DNA of 64,000 nucleotides from Streptomyces sp. NBC_01454 (lineage in GTDB: Bacteria > Actinomycetota > Actinomycetes > Streptomycetales > Streptomycetaceae). This document shows, in pieces, positions 42,482 through 51,550 of this stretch; within the stretch, counting starts at the first letter, position 1; each line of letters starts with the position of its first letter. Below the pieces are notes generated by a model. It did no database searches, was not told the DNA's origin, and worked only from the letters and a program-made list of their open reading frames with translations. A program made the position numbers and the translations under genes. The stretch is taken from the NCBI RefSeq assembly GCF_036227565.1, contig NZ_CP109460.1, positions 3,906,001 to 3,970,000 of the forward strand, in the 5' to 3' direction.

Positions 42482-42521
42482 GCCCGGTCGCTGGTGCATC
42501 CCCCGTCGCCAGCGACCGGGC
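42482..42521 (+). terminator. Strong hairpin preceded by promoter-like sequence
   Basis: GCCCGGTCGCTGG (42482-42494) pairs perfectly with 42509-42521 (13 bp). It lies between convergent genes and may terminate both. Just upstream, TTGCGA and TACGGT are spaced like -35 and -10 boxes, so the hairpin may instead begin a short RNA. Confidence 0.6.
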
Positions 42522-42630
42522 GCTTCCATGTCCGGAGGCGGACGATCCGCTTCGCCGGACCGGGGCCCCGGTGGCACCGCAGCCCGGGCATCCGCCCCGC
42601 TGGCGGCCCGTTCCCTCGACGCCCTTCCTG

Positions 42631-43260
42631 TCAGTGGTCCGAACCACCGCTCCGCAGAGGCGAGTTGCTGCCGGAGCGCAGCAGCAGCCGCTCCCCCGCC
42701 GCGTCGGAGACCTCCGCCACCGCGGCGTACGGCAGCCCTCCCGCGTGCACGGTCGGACCGGACGGCGTCTCGCACATCCCCGGCACCCCGGCCGCCGGCA
42801 CCGCGCAGTTCACCTGGACGGCCCCGCCGTCCGGCCGCAGCAGCGTGAGGGCGGCGCGCAGCGGATTGCCCGTGCGGTTGCGGTAGTACGTCCGGGCCCG
42901 GGTCCGGCCCGCCTGGGCGAGCACACAGGTCTGGGCCTCGATGCCCTGGGGAACGGTGAGTTCGGAGCCGCAGCGGGCGGTACGGCCCGGCAGGCGGCCC
43001 GGGCCGGGGCTCGAGCGGGTGCCGGAGACGCTCCCGGAGCCGGAGCCATGGGCAGGACTCTCGCCCGGATTGATGCCGCTATCGCCCGCGTTTCCCGTTT
43101 CGACCGAAGAGCTGTTTTCGGCCTTGGCCGCTTTCCCGGACTGTGCTCCCGGAGCCGCGCGGTAGGCCGGGCCGGCCATCGCGGCACCCAGCGGCACGAC
43201 GATGGCGAGCACCGCGATGCCGGCGAGCCCGGTCAAGCGGAGTTTCTGCGCACGCTGCAT
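42631..43260 (-). CDS. Secreted or membrane-anchored hypothetical protein (209 aa)
   Basis: A 209-residue protein with an N-terminal signal or anchor (LTGLAGIAVLAIVVPLGAAM, residues 9-28), a Ser/Gly-rich linker (35-90) and a C-terminal beta-rich domain. The domain has two Cys that may form a disulphide (ARCGSELTVPQGIEAQTCVL) and a second pair (NCAVPAAGVPGMCE). The pattern suits an extracytoplasmic domain. No family is recognised. Confidence 0.65.
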   Translation of the reverse strand: MQRAQKLRLTGLAGIAVLAIVVPLGAAMAGPAYRAAPGAQSGKAAKAENSSSVETGNAGDSGINPGESPAHGSGSGSVSGTRSSPGPGRLPGRTARCGSELTVPQGIEAQTCVLAQAGRTRARTYYRNRTGNPLRAALTLLRPDGGAVQVNCAVPAAGVPGMCETPSGPTVHAGGLPYAAVAEVSDAAGERLLLRSGSNSPLRSGGSDH

Positions 43261-43458
43261 GGGCCCCCACCTGCGATTGAGATGCCGCCGACGACGGCTT
43301 GACGGTGGTGCGAACCTATCGGCCGGCGGGGGTGCCCCAGGACACCCGAAGCCCGTTTCCGGGCGGGATCGGGGGCGGTCACACCCGTACGGGTGATCCG
43401 CCCGCGGGCGGTGGGCGACACCGCCCGCACCGAACGGGCGCCGGGCGGACGCGCGGCG

Positions 43459-44208
43459 TCAGTAGGCGAGGCGGCTGCCGCCGTCGGGGGTGCTGGTGCT
43501 CGCCGTGACCAGGGCGTCCACGATGGTGGCCACCTTCGGCAGCCAGGGCGCGGCCGAGGGTGGGGGTCCCCCCTGCTCGAACGAAGTTGAGAGCTTGGGG
43601 GAGACCGGCGGCCGCTCCCAGCGGACCCGTCCGGCACCGACCGGTGAGGGCGGGAGCACCACATAGCCGCCCTCGCCGTGGAACCGCAGCGAGCTGGGCA
43701 CCCAGTCCCGGGAGTGCAGCAGCTCACCCAACTCCGCGAGGTCGTAGGGCGATACGAACAATGACCAGCGGGTGGGCGTGGCCACCACGGGGCCGAGGCG
43801 TACGCCGAAGTGGTCCAGGGCCGCCAGGGCGCGGGCGCCGGCGACGGCCGGCAGGCTCACCGCGCAGGGCGCCCGGCCGCCCGTGGCCAGCACCAGCGGG
43901 GCATCGGGGCGGTTGCTCCACCACCACCGCAGCATCCGGGCGTCGGTGGTGGCGGCCAGCAGGCCGGGGTCGAAGGGGTGCGCACCGGGCACCACACAGT
44001 CGGGGTCGGGACAGTTGCACCGAGGGGCGGGCCGCTCACCGAGGCCGAGCCGGGCGCCGGCCGGCTGCCGGCCGCCTGACCTGAGGCCCACTCCGGGAAG
44101 TACGGGCCACTGCCACTCGGTGGCGCACTGGAGCGCCGCACCGAGCAGCGCCGACCTTCCGCCGCGCCGGAACAGGAGCTTGCGTCGCCTTCCGAGGATC
44201 TCGCGCAT
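43459..44208 (-). CDS. Bifunctional DNA primase/polymerase-family protein (prim-pol-like)
   Basis: 249 residues from ATG 44208 behind GGAAAGGA. It aligns with the N-terminal prim-pol domain of Streptomyces proteins (ALQCATEWQWPVLPGVGL, RCNCPDPDCVVPGAHPFD, ATTDARMLRWWWSNRPDA, GGRAPCAVSLPAVAGA). The canonical catalytic Asp pair is not obvious in the position where the other copy has DLDTKNG, so this copy may be inactive. The 3' part carries a Pro/Ser stretch. There is no LexA-like box upstream. Confidence 0.72.
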   Translation of the reverse strand: MREILGRRRKLLFRRGGRSALLGAALQCATEWQWPVLPGVGLRSGGRQPAGARLGLGERPAPRCNCPDPDCVVPGAHPFDPGLLAATTDARMLRWWWSNRPDAPLVLATGGRAPCAVSLPAVAGARALAALDHFGVRLGPVVATPTRWSLFVSPYDLAELGELLHSRDWVPSSLRFHGEGGYVVLPPSPVGAGRVRWERPPVSPKLSTSFEQGGPPPSAAPWLPKVATIVDALVTASTSTPDGGSRLAY

Positions 44209-44728
44209 GAGCGCTCGTTCCTTTCCGTTAACGCCGAGGGCTATGTCCATCGCACTACGCATCGCACTACGCATCGCACTAAGGGCACTGCTTCCGATTT
44301 GCCATCATTGCGCCGTGCCACTTCATGCCGTTTGTGACGTTTCCTGAAGACCCGGCAGTGCAGCCGGGGCCGATCGCGCATCGATCACGTCACGTGGATC
44401 ACTGGTCACCGCGTGTACAAGGCAGCGCATCACGCCGTACGCCGAGCGTGGAACATGGCGGGGGGTGGCGCGCACATGGCGCTTGCGCTTGGGTCGTGCA
44501 GTCCCCGCCGCTTGGGAGTGCGTAGCGGTCGTCGGCGTGTGAGACGCCGCTGCCCGCCGGAGGGTTCCGGTGCGGCCTCAACTGACCCCGCACCTTTCCG
44601 ATTACGTACCCGCCACTGTGGTGATGACGCGCTGCTGATCGCCGTCAGTCGACCTCAAATTGACGCTCAGTGGGCTTTTTTCAGGCCAAAGTACAGACCT
44701 CGCTGACACCACAAACCCCATAGGGACA
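44209..44728. other. Intergenic region upstream of SpoIIE phosphatase
   Basis: About 520 bases without a credible gene. It contains the repeat at 44251-44281 and presumably divergent promoters for the prim-pol-like and phosphatase genes. Confidence 0.45.
44251..44281. repeat. 12-bp tandem repeat upstream of prim-pol-like gene
   Basis: CATCGCACTACG occurs twice in tandem (44251 and 44263) plus a partial third copy (44275-44281) in the leader of the leftward gene. Confidence 0.8.
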
Positions 44729-46612
44729 GTGCTGGACATCACATCGTTGATGCGTGTACATCTGGAGGCATTGATAGCGGAGCAGCATGACATGGGGGTT
44801 TGCGATGCTATTGAGGAAATTGAGCGGCTCACTTCACCGCACAACATCACTCAACAAAATGCCGCACTCCCTGGCAAAAAGCGGCCTGACCTGGGGTCAC
44901 ACCCGGCGCGACGAGAGCCGTCGGCCATGAGCGCCCCGCACGTACCGAAAGTGGCTGGAATCGAACCAGCTCTTCCCGCCCCCGCGCACACTGTCGCGCC
45001 CCACGCCGCGAATGCCCCCGCGGACGCCGGTTCCGGCGCCCCCTCCGAGGGCGCGCCGGGCGCCCCCCGGGACCCCGGTTCCGACACCCCGTCAGCCGAC
45101 GTCAGCGGCACGTCCCCCGGCGTGTCCGGTGAGGAACAACCGGCCGCCGTCCAGGACCGGCTGGCCGGCTGGATCTCCGACCTCAGCACCCTGCACGACC
45201 TGACCGAACGGCTCGCGCACACCCGCACGCTGGACGACGCCCTCCGGGAGCTGCTGCGGGCCGGCGCGGCGCTGGTCGGTGCCCGCCGCGGCCTGGTCGT
45301 CCTCGCCCCGGCCGACGGCCTCGGCCCGGAGACCACCGTCGGCCTCGGCCTCGGCCACGCCGAGATCGGCCACATCGAGACCGTCCCGCGCCGCGCCCTG
45401 TCGTACGCCCGGATACTGGACGGCCTTCCGGAGCGGGGTGCCTGCGGCGAGGACGACCGGGCCGATCCGCTCGACGCCCCGGCCCGCACCGCCGATCCCC
45501 GCGCGGGCGCCGTGGCCTGCACCGAGATCTCCGAACCCGACATCCCCGGGGAGAAGGACCTCGATCCCCGCCTGCGGGAGGTCGCCGCCCGTCTCGGATA
45601 CGCGGCCAGCTACGCGGTCCCGCTCACCGCCGACCCCATCGGCCGCACCGGCGCCGCGGTCTGGCTCTACGACGAACCGGCCGAGCCCACCGAACGGCAG
45701 CGCCATCTCGTCGGCCTCTACCGGGCGCACGCCGCCGAACACCTCGCCCGTCTCCTGGAACTCCACCGCAGCCGGCAGGCCACCGAGACCCTCCGCGAGG
45801 AGCTGCTGCCGCACCGGCTGCCGCGGATCCCCGGCGTACGCCTGGCGGTGCGGCACAGCACCGGTCCGCGCGGCGGCGGCGACTGGTACGACGCGCTGCC
45901 GCTGCCGGACGGCGCACTGGGCCTGGCGGTCGGTTCGGTGACCGGCTCCGGGCCGAGCGCGGTGGCGGCCATGGGGCGGCTGCGCGCTTCCCTGCGTGCC
46001 TACGCCGTCATGGAGGGCGAGGATCCGGTCGCCGTCCTGTCCGATCTCGAACTGCTGCTGCGGCTGACCGAGCCGGCCCGCAGCGCCACCGCGCTGTTCG
46101 CCTATACCGAGGCGCCGCCCGGTACGCCGGGCGGGCCGTCCCTCGCCCCCGGGCCGGGCGGGATCGACGGCCTTCCCCCCTGCCCGCCCGGCATGGCGGA
46201 GGGCACCCCGGGCGGGAGCTGGGGGAGCGCACCGGCGCGCAAGCTGGTGCTGGCCGGGGCCGGCCACTGTCCGCCGCTCGTCCTGGGCGGGACGCGGACC
46301 GAGTTCGTGGAGACCTCGCTGTCCGCTCCGCTGGGCATGCTGGCCTGCTGGGAGGCGCCCAGTGTGGAGATCGAACCGGCCGGCGGCGAGACCGTACTGC
46401 TCTACAGCGACGGTCTGCTGCAGCGCACGGGCGAGTCCATGGACCGCGCCTTCGCCCTGCTGCACGCGGCCGCCGCGGGCGTCCCCCGGGCGATCCGCCA
46501 CGATCCCGAGGCGGTCGTCGACCACATCGTGCGCACGATGCTGCCGCAGGGCCTGGACGATCCGTCGTCGGAGGAGGACGTGGTGCTGCTCGCGGCGTAC
46601 TTCGAGGAGTGA
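44729..46612 (+). CDS. PP2C/SpoIIE phosphatase with GAF domain
   Basis: 627 residues. GTG 44729 (VLDITSLMRVHLEALIAEQ) matches the usual start of this Streptomyces family; a TTG at 44660 is less likely. A GAF domain occupies about residues 150-360 (LHDLTERLAHTRTLDDALRE). The C-terminal PP2C domain has GPRGGGDWYDALPLPDGALG with its Asp metal ligand, LVLAGAGHCPPLVL, and ETVLLYSDGLLQRTGES. A Gly/Pro-rich insertion interrupts the phosphatase (about 500-525). It should dephosphorylate anti-anti-sigma proteins. Confidence 0.9.
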   Translation: MLDITSLMRVHLEALIAEQHDMGVCDAIEEIERLTSPHNITQQNAALPGKKRPDLGSHPARREPSAMSAPHVPKVAGIEPALPAPAHTVAPHAANAPADAGSGAPSEGAPGAPRDPGSDTPSADVSGTSPGVSGEEQPAAVQDRLAGWISDLSTLHDLTERLAHTRTLDDALRELLRAGAALVGARRGLVVLAPADGLGPETTVGLGLGHAEIGHIETVPRRALSYARILDGLPERGACGEDDRADPLDAPARTADPRAGAVACTEISEPDIPGEKDLDPRLREVAARLGYAASYAVPLTADPIGRTGAAVWLYDEPAEPTERQRHLVGLYRAHAAEHLARLLELHRSRQATETLREELLPHRLPRIPGVRLAVRHSTGPRGGGDWYDALPLPDGALGLAVGSVTGSGPSAVAAMGRLRASLRAYAVMEGEDPVAVLSDLELLLRLTEPARSATALFAYTEAPPGTPGGPSLAPGPGGIDGLPPCPPGMAEGTPGGSWGSAPARKLVLAGAGHCPPLVLGGTRTEFVETSLSAPLGMLACWEAPSVEIEPAGGETVLLYSDGLLQRTGESMDRAFALLHAAAAGVPRAIRHDPEAVVDHIVRTMLPQGLDDPSSEEDVVLLAAYFEE

Positions 46613-46784
46613 GCCGGCCGCACGGAGCCGGTCGCACGGAACCGGTCGCACGGAGCCGTCTGGTCCGCGGCGCGGAGATGCACCGTATGGGCCGGAGTGC
46701 CGGAGAGGTCACACCTTTCTGCCCCTGGACCGCTTTCGATCCGCACATACGATGGAAGGCGGTTCAGTCTTTAGAGGAGGCACC

Positions 46785-48245
46785 GTGACCGACGAGCTCA
46801 CGCCGGAGACCCCGGACGAGCACGAGCAGCCGATCAAGCAGCGGAAGAACGGCCTCTACCCGGCCGTCTCCGATGAGCTCGCGGACAACATGAAGAGCGG
46901 CTGGGCCGATACCGAGCTGCGCGACCTGCGGCCGATCGAGCAGGCCCCGAACGCCGCCCGGCGGCGCGCTGCGCTGTCCGCGCGCTTCCCCGGCGAGCGC
47001 CTGGTGATCCCGGCGGGCAATCTCAAGACCCGCTCCAACGACACCGAGTACGGCTTCCGTGCCTCGACGGAGTACGTCTACCTCACCGGCGACCAGACCG
47101 ACGACAGCGTCCTGGTCCTGGAGCCCCGGGGGGAGACCCACGAGGCGACGATCCACCGGCTGCCCCGCTCCGACCGGGACAACGGCGAGTTCTGGCTGAA
47201 CGGCATGGGCGAGCTGTGGGTCGGCCGGCGCCACAGCCTGACCGAGGCCGAGGCGCTGCTCGGCGTCCCCTGCGCGGACGTGCGCGAGCTGGCCGAGGCG
47301 CTCAAGGAGGCCGGCGGTCCGGTCCGCGTGGTGCGTGGCCACGACGCCGGCATCGAGGCCGCGCTGACCGACAAGGTCACCGCCGAGCGCGACGAAGAGC
47401 TGCGGGTGTACCTCTCCGAAGCGCGCGTGATCAAGGACGAGTTCGAGATCGGCGAGCTGCAGAAGGCCGTCGACTCCACGGTGCGCGGCTTCGAGGACGT
47501 CGTAAAGGTCCTGGACAAGGCCGAGGCGACCAGCGAGCGCTACATCGAGGGCACGTTCTTCCTGCGCGCCCGCGTCGAGGGCAACGACGTCGGCTACGGC
47601 TCGATCTGCGCCGCCGGCCCGCACGCCACCACGCTGCACTGGGTCCGCAACAACGGCGCGGTCCGCTCCGGCGATCTGCTCCTCCTGGACGCCGGCGTGG
47701 AGACCACCTCCCTCTACACCGCCGATGTCACCCGCACCCTGCCGATCAACGGCCGCTACACCGACCTCCAGCGCACCGTCTACGACGCGGTGTACGAGGC
47801 CCAGGAGGCGGGCATCGCCGCGGTCAAGCCGGGGGCGGCCTTCCGCGACTTCCACGACGCGGCGCAGCAGGTCCTCGCCGAGAAGCTGGTCGAGTGGGGT
47901 CTGCTCGAGGGCCCGGTCGAGCGGGTGCTGGAGCTGGGACTGCAGCGCCGCTGGACCCTGCACGGCACCGGCCACATGCTCGGTCTGGACGTCCACGACT
48001 GCGCCGCGGCCCGCACCGAGTCGTACGTCAACGGCACGCTGGCGCCGGGCGTGGTGCTGACCGTCGAGCCCGGTCTGTACTTCCAGGCGGACGATCTGAC
48101 GGTCCCCGAGGAGTACCGCGGCATCGGCGTCCGGATCGAGGACGACATCCTCGTGACGGAGGACGGCAACCGGAATCTGTCGGCCGGGCTGCCGCGGCGC
48201 TCGGACGAGGTCGAGGCCTGGATGGCCGGCCTGCTCGGCACGTAA
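46785..48245 (+). CDS. pepP: Xaa-Pro aminopeptidase (M24B)
   Basis: 486 residues from GTG 46785, five bases after AGAGGAGG. The N-terminal creatinase-like domain (YGFRASTEYVYLTGDQTDDS) is followed by the pita-bread metalloprotease. Metal ligands lie in LLLLDAGVETTSLYTADVTR, HGTGHMLGLDVHD, LTVEPGLYF and GVRIEDDILV. It removes N-terminal residues that precede proline. It appears to be transcribed alone. Confidence 0.95.
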   Translation: MTDELTPETPDEHEQPIKQRKNGLYPAVSDELADNMKSGWADTELRDLRPIEQAPNAARRRAALSARFPGERLVIPAGNLKTRSNDTEYGFRASTEYVYLTGDQTDDSVLVLEPRGETHEATIHRLPRSDRDNGEFWLNGMGELWVGRRHSLTEAEALLGVPCADVRELAEALKEAGGPVRVVRGHDAGIEAALTDKVTAERDEELRVYLSEARVIKDEFEIGELQKAVDSTVRGFEDVVKVLDKAEATSERYIEGTFFLRARVEGNDVGYGSICAAGPHATTLHWVRNNGAVRSGDLLLLDAGVETTSLYTADVTRTLPINGRYTDLQRTVYDAVYEAQEAGIAAVKPGAAFRDFHDAAQQVLAEKLVEWGLLEGPVERVLELGLQRRWTLHGTGHMLGLDVHDCAAARTESYVNGTLAPGVVLTVEPGLYFQADDLTVPEEYRGIGVRIEDDILVTEDGNRNLSAGLPRRSDEVEAWMAGLLGT

Positions 48246-48279
48246 CGCGCAGCAACGCCTCGCCCGTCCCCCGGTGGCC

Positions 48280-48927
48280 TCAGCCGCCGGGGGACGCGCC
48301 GTGGGCCGGGCCGTCGTCCTTCCGCGTGTACGCGCCGGCGTGGGCGGCCGCCCGGACGGCGGTGGCGGCGGAGTCGGCGAGGTCCCGGTCGACGGGGCGG
48401 CGGGCGATCAGAATCCGGTAGTAGAAGGGCGCGCCGAGCGCCGACATCACCTGCACCGGGTCCGTGTCCGGCGGCAGTTCGCCGCGGCCGACGGCCCGTT
48501 GCACCATCCGGCCGGCCAGCGCCAGCCGCTCGTCGAAGAAGGTCCGCAGCTCCGCGGCCACCTGCGGGTCGCTGGCCGCGGCGGAGACCACCGCCTCGAT
48601 CAGGCGCCGGACCCGCGCCTCCCCGTAGAAGTCGGCAATCGAGCGGGCCAGCGCCCGCAGGTCCCCGGACAGGGTCCCGGAGTCCGGCAACGGCACATCC
48701 GAGCTGAGCTCGGTCAGCAGCTCGCAGATCAGGCCCTCGACGCAGCGCCAGCGGCGGTAGACCGTGGCCAGATGGATTCCCGACCGCTGTGCGACCTTCT
48801 CCATGGTCAGCCCGCCGAACCCGCTTTCGCCCAACTCCTCGAAGACGGCGGTCAATACGGCTTCGCGGGTGCGGGCAGTGCGCCCGCCGGGGCGGGCCTC
48901 GCCCGGGGCAGGGTGCGCTGTCGTCAC
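48280..48927 (-). CDS. TetR-family transcriptional regulator
   Basis: A 215-residue regulator. The N-terminal HTH (residues 15-65) has TREAVLTAVFEELGESGFGG and GIHLATVYRRWRCVEGLICE. The C-terminal ligand domain is of the TetR_C_11 type (VEAVVSAAASDPQVAAEL). It is divergent from the diacylglycerol-kinase-family gene, 430 bases away. The target could be that gene or itself. Confidence 0.9.
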   Translation of the reverse strand: MTTAHPAPGEARPGGRTARTREAVLTAVFEELGESGFGGLTMEKVAQRSGIHLATVYRRWRCVEGLICELLTELSSDVPLPDSGTLSGDLRALARSIADFYGEARVRRLIEAVVSAAASDPQVAAELRTFFDERLALAGRMVQRAVGRGELPPDTDPVQVMSALGAPFYYRILIARRPVDRDLADSAATAVRAAAHAGAYTRKDDGPAHGASPGG

Positions 48928-49361
48928 GACGGCTCCGTATTGCAGTGCGGGATCACGCCAAGTATTGTCCGGGAAAGGTTAATGCGAGCAACTTCGTATT
49001 AATCAGGTGTGCGCTGGTCTCGCCGGGACAGGGGACGCCGCGGGGGAGGTCCTCCCACCGCGAGACCGCGCTAACCACCTTACGCAAGGGCGATTTTCAG
49101 TCAGATATCCGACTGCCCGCGTTCGCCCCGTTTGACACCTCGCCGCCGGCACGTCACCAAGCTGCCCCCGCGCGTACCCCTCCACCCCGGCCGGCCGCCG
49201 CTCCACGCCCCGCACCACCGCACCCCGCCGCTCCGCGGCTCCCTCGGCGGCCCCTGCGCCCCCGCTCCCGGATGTGGTCCGGGCCGCGCCGGTGGACTCT
49301 GGAAGGGACCGCACCCCGGTGCCCCTCGCGGGCGCGCGGGGCCGGACGGGAGGTGGGCCGC
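48928..49361. other. Divergent region between TetR and DAGK genes
   Basis: About 430 bases. The part nearest the regulator is AT-richer (around 48950-49010, with repeated GTATT words) and probably holds the TetR promoter and operator. The rest is GC-rich with shadow frames only. Confidence 0.45.
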
Positions 49362-50708
49362 ATGGACGGACGCTGGACGGCGCGCCTGGCGCTGACGGCG
49401 GCAGTGGCGGCGGTACTGGTGCTGCTGGGCTTCGCCGGGCTGCAGAGCATCGCCCTGGTGGGGCTGGGGGCGGCCGGACTGGCCGTCGCGGCGGTCGGCC
49501 TGTGGTGGCTGCTCTCCCACAAGGGCCCGGCACGGGTGCTGGGCCTCGTGCTCACGGTGGCCGCCCCGCTCGCCGTCATCGTGCTCTATGCGATCGCCGG
49601 GCTGCTCTGGGTGGTGCTCGTCTCGGTCGTGCTGTGGGCGCTGGCCGTCTCCACCGGCCGGGCCGCGCTGGCGGCGCAGAGCGGCCCGGCGAGCCGGCCG
49701 GAGCCCGCGGCCGTGCCCCCCGCACACCCGTTCCTGATCATGAACCCGCGGTCGGGCGGCGGAAAGGTCGGGGAGTTCGGGCTGGTGGACAAGGCCGAGG
49801 CGCTCGGCGCCGAGGTCTGCGTACTGGATCCCGCGCACCCCCAGGACGTAACCGAACTGGCCCGGCGGGCCGTCGACGACGGTGCCGATCTGCTCGGGGT
49901 CGCGGGTGGTGACGGCACGCAGGCCCTGGTCGCGGGCGTGGCGGCGGAGCGCGGTGTGCCGTTCATGGTGATCTCCGCCGGGACCCGCAACCACTTCGCC
50001 ATGGACCTCGGCCTGGACCGGGACGACCCCTCGACGTGTCTGGAGGCGCTGACCGACGGCGTCGAACGGCGCGTCGATCTGGGCTTCGCCGGCGACCGCA
50101 TCTTCGTCAACAACGCCTCCTTCGGCGCCTATGCGGCGGTCGTGCAGAGCCCGGCGTACCGCGCGGACAAGGCCCGTACGACCCTGGAGATGCTGCCGGA
50201 TCTGCTGACCCACCACGGCGGTCCGCACCTGGCCGTGCGCGCGGGCGGCACCGCCGTCGACGGGCCGCAGGCCGTCCTCGTGAGCAACAACCCCTACCGC
50301 ATGGACGATCCGGCGGGCCTGGGCCTGCGGGAGCGGCTGGACTCCGGCGTCCTGGGGATGCTGGGCGTCAAGGTCGACAACGCGGCGCAGGCGGCCTGGA
50401 TGCTGCGCGGCCGCAACGGTCCCGGCCTGACCTCGCTGAGCGCCCGGGACATCGTCATCGACGCGGACGCCCCCGTCATCCAGGCCGGCGTCGACGGCGA
50501 GGCCCTCACCCTGCCCACCCCCGTCCGCTGCCGCATCGCACCGCGGGCGCTGCGCGTGCGGCTGCCCCGTCACCGCCCCGGGGTGCCGCGCGGTCTGCCG
50601 CCGATGAACTGGCACCGGGTACGGCGACTGGCCCTGCGCACGGGCCGGGCCACGGCGGGGCCGCGGGGGCGAGAGCACGGGGCCCCGGCACCACCGCACG
50701 CGGGCTGA
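49362..50708 (+). CDS. Diacylglycerol kinase-family protein with N-terminal membrane helices
   Basis: 448 residues from ATG 49362 behind GGGAGG. Three to four hydrophobic helices (1-95; LALTAAVAAVLVLLGFAGLQ, VIVLYAIAGLLWVVLVSVVL) precede a DAGK/LCB5 catalytic domain. FLIMNPRSGGGKVGEF binds nucleotide and LGVAGGDGTQALVAGVAAE is the GGDGT signature. NNPYRMDD and DGEALTLPTPV are further conserved points. It should phosphorylate a lipid or sphingoid-like substrate at the membrane. The substrate is not known. Confidence 0.9.
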   Translation: MDGRWTARLALTAAVAAVLVLLGFAGLQSIALVGLGAAGLAVAAVGLWWLLSHKGPARVLGLVLTVAAPLAVIVLYAIAGLLWVVLVSVVLWALAVSTGRAALAAQSGPASRPEPAAVPPAHPFLIMNPRSGGGKVGEFGLVDKAEALGAEVCVLDPAHPQDVTELARRAVDDGADLLGVAGGDGTQALVAGVAAERGVPFMVISAGTRNHFAMDLGLDRDDPSTCLEALTDGVERRVDLGFAGDRIFVNNASFGAYAAVVQSPAYRADKARTTLEMLPDLLTHHGGPHLAVRAGGTAVDGPQAVLVSNNPYRMDDPAGLGLRERLDSGVLGMLGVKVDNAAQAAWMLRGRNGPGLTSLSARDIVIDADAPVIQAGVDGEALTLPTPVRCRIAPRALRVRLPRHRPGVPRGLPPMNWHRVRRLALRTGRATAGPRGREHGAPAPPHAG

Positions 50709-50806
50709 CCGCCCGCGCCGGCGCTCAGGACGCCACGCCCGAACTCACCGGCGTCGTCCCGCACTTCGCGGGGGTGACTCCGGGGCCTGGAACGGAACGG
50801 ACACGC

Positions 50807-51304
50807 TCACGACGCCAGCGGAAGCGCCGCTCCCTCGCGCCACTTGAGGATCTTGTCGAAGCTGACGACCGCACCGGGGCGGCCCGTGCGGTTGCGGTAG
50901 TGGACGTGGTCGGTGAGGGCCTCGATCAGAAAGAGCCCCCGGCCGTCCTCGGCAAAGGCGGGAGCCTGCGCGGGGGTGGGCACGGGGGCCGGCGCCAGGG
51001 CGCGGTCCTCGGCGGTATGGGGTGGGGCGGCGGGTGCGGGGCGGTGGCGGAAGCCGGGGCCCGAGTCGGTGATCTCGATGCGGCAGGTGTCGCCGTCGAT
51101 GAACGCCGTGACGCGGTAGTCCTCGGAGGCGGCGTCCCCGCCGTGCTCGACGGCGTTGGCACAGGCCTCGGAGAGGGCCACCGCCAGGTCGTAGCAGATG
51201 TCCGGGTCCACGCCCGCCGTCTCCATCGTGCCCAGCAGCAGACGACGGGCGAGCGGGACGCTCGCAGCCTCACGCCGCAAATGGAGTGACCACCAGATGC
51301 TCAT
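50807..51304 (-). CDS. RsbW-like ATP-binding anti-sigma-type protein
   Basis: 165 residues from ATG 51304, with AGGAGGCTGGAG just upstream. The GHKL motifs are clear: YDLAVALSEACANAVEHGG (N box), ITDSGPGFRHRP (G1) and DGRGLFLIEALTDHVHY (G2). A Pro/Ala-rich insertion (about residues 95-120) lies in the ATP lid. It is one of three such single-domain ATPases in the window. It converges on the DAGK gene. Confidence 0.9.
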   Translation of the reverse strand: MSIWWSLHLRREAASVPLARRLLLGTMETAGVDPDICYDLAVALSEACANAVEHGGDAASEDYRVTAFIDGDTCRIEITDSGPGFRHRPAPAAPPHTAEDRALAPAPVPTPAQAPAFAEDGRGLFLIEALTDHVHYRNRTGRPGAVVSFDKILKWREGAALPLAS

Positions 51305-51550
51305 CGCTCCAGCCTCCTGGCCGCGGCTCGACATATCGATACCTATTGCCGTGCCTCAAGGTCCGTAAGCATGTCCGGGACGTGATACCGCTCATTCGGC
51401 GGATGCGAAGAGTGAGCGCATCGGTGTAGGTGCAGCGCTGCCCATGCGCCCTTGCGCGCCCCGCCGGGCTCCTCGGGCGCCCCGGCGGGCGCCCCTTGGT
51501 GCCGACCTGCCGTAGGCGGCCCATCAGCGCAGTGGGATGATGGCGCCGCC

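Noticed and set aside
42482..42521. A riboswitch
   Set aside because: The element is a single simple stem without a conserved multi-helix core, and no suitable gene follows in sense orientation.
48789..49361. An N-terminal extension of the diacylglycerol-kinase-family gene back to 48789
   Set aside because: The extension is antisense to the TetR gene and Arg/Pro-rich; ATG 49362 has a good ribosome site and starts directly before the membrane helices.
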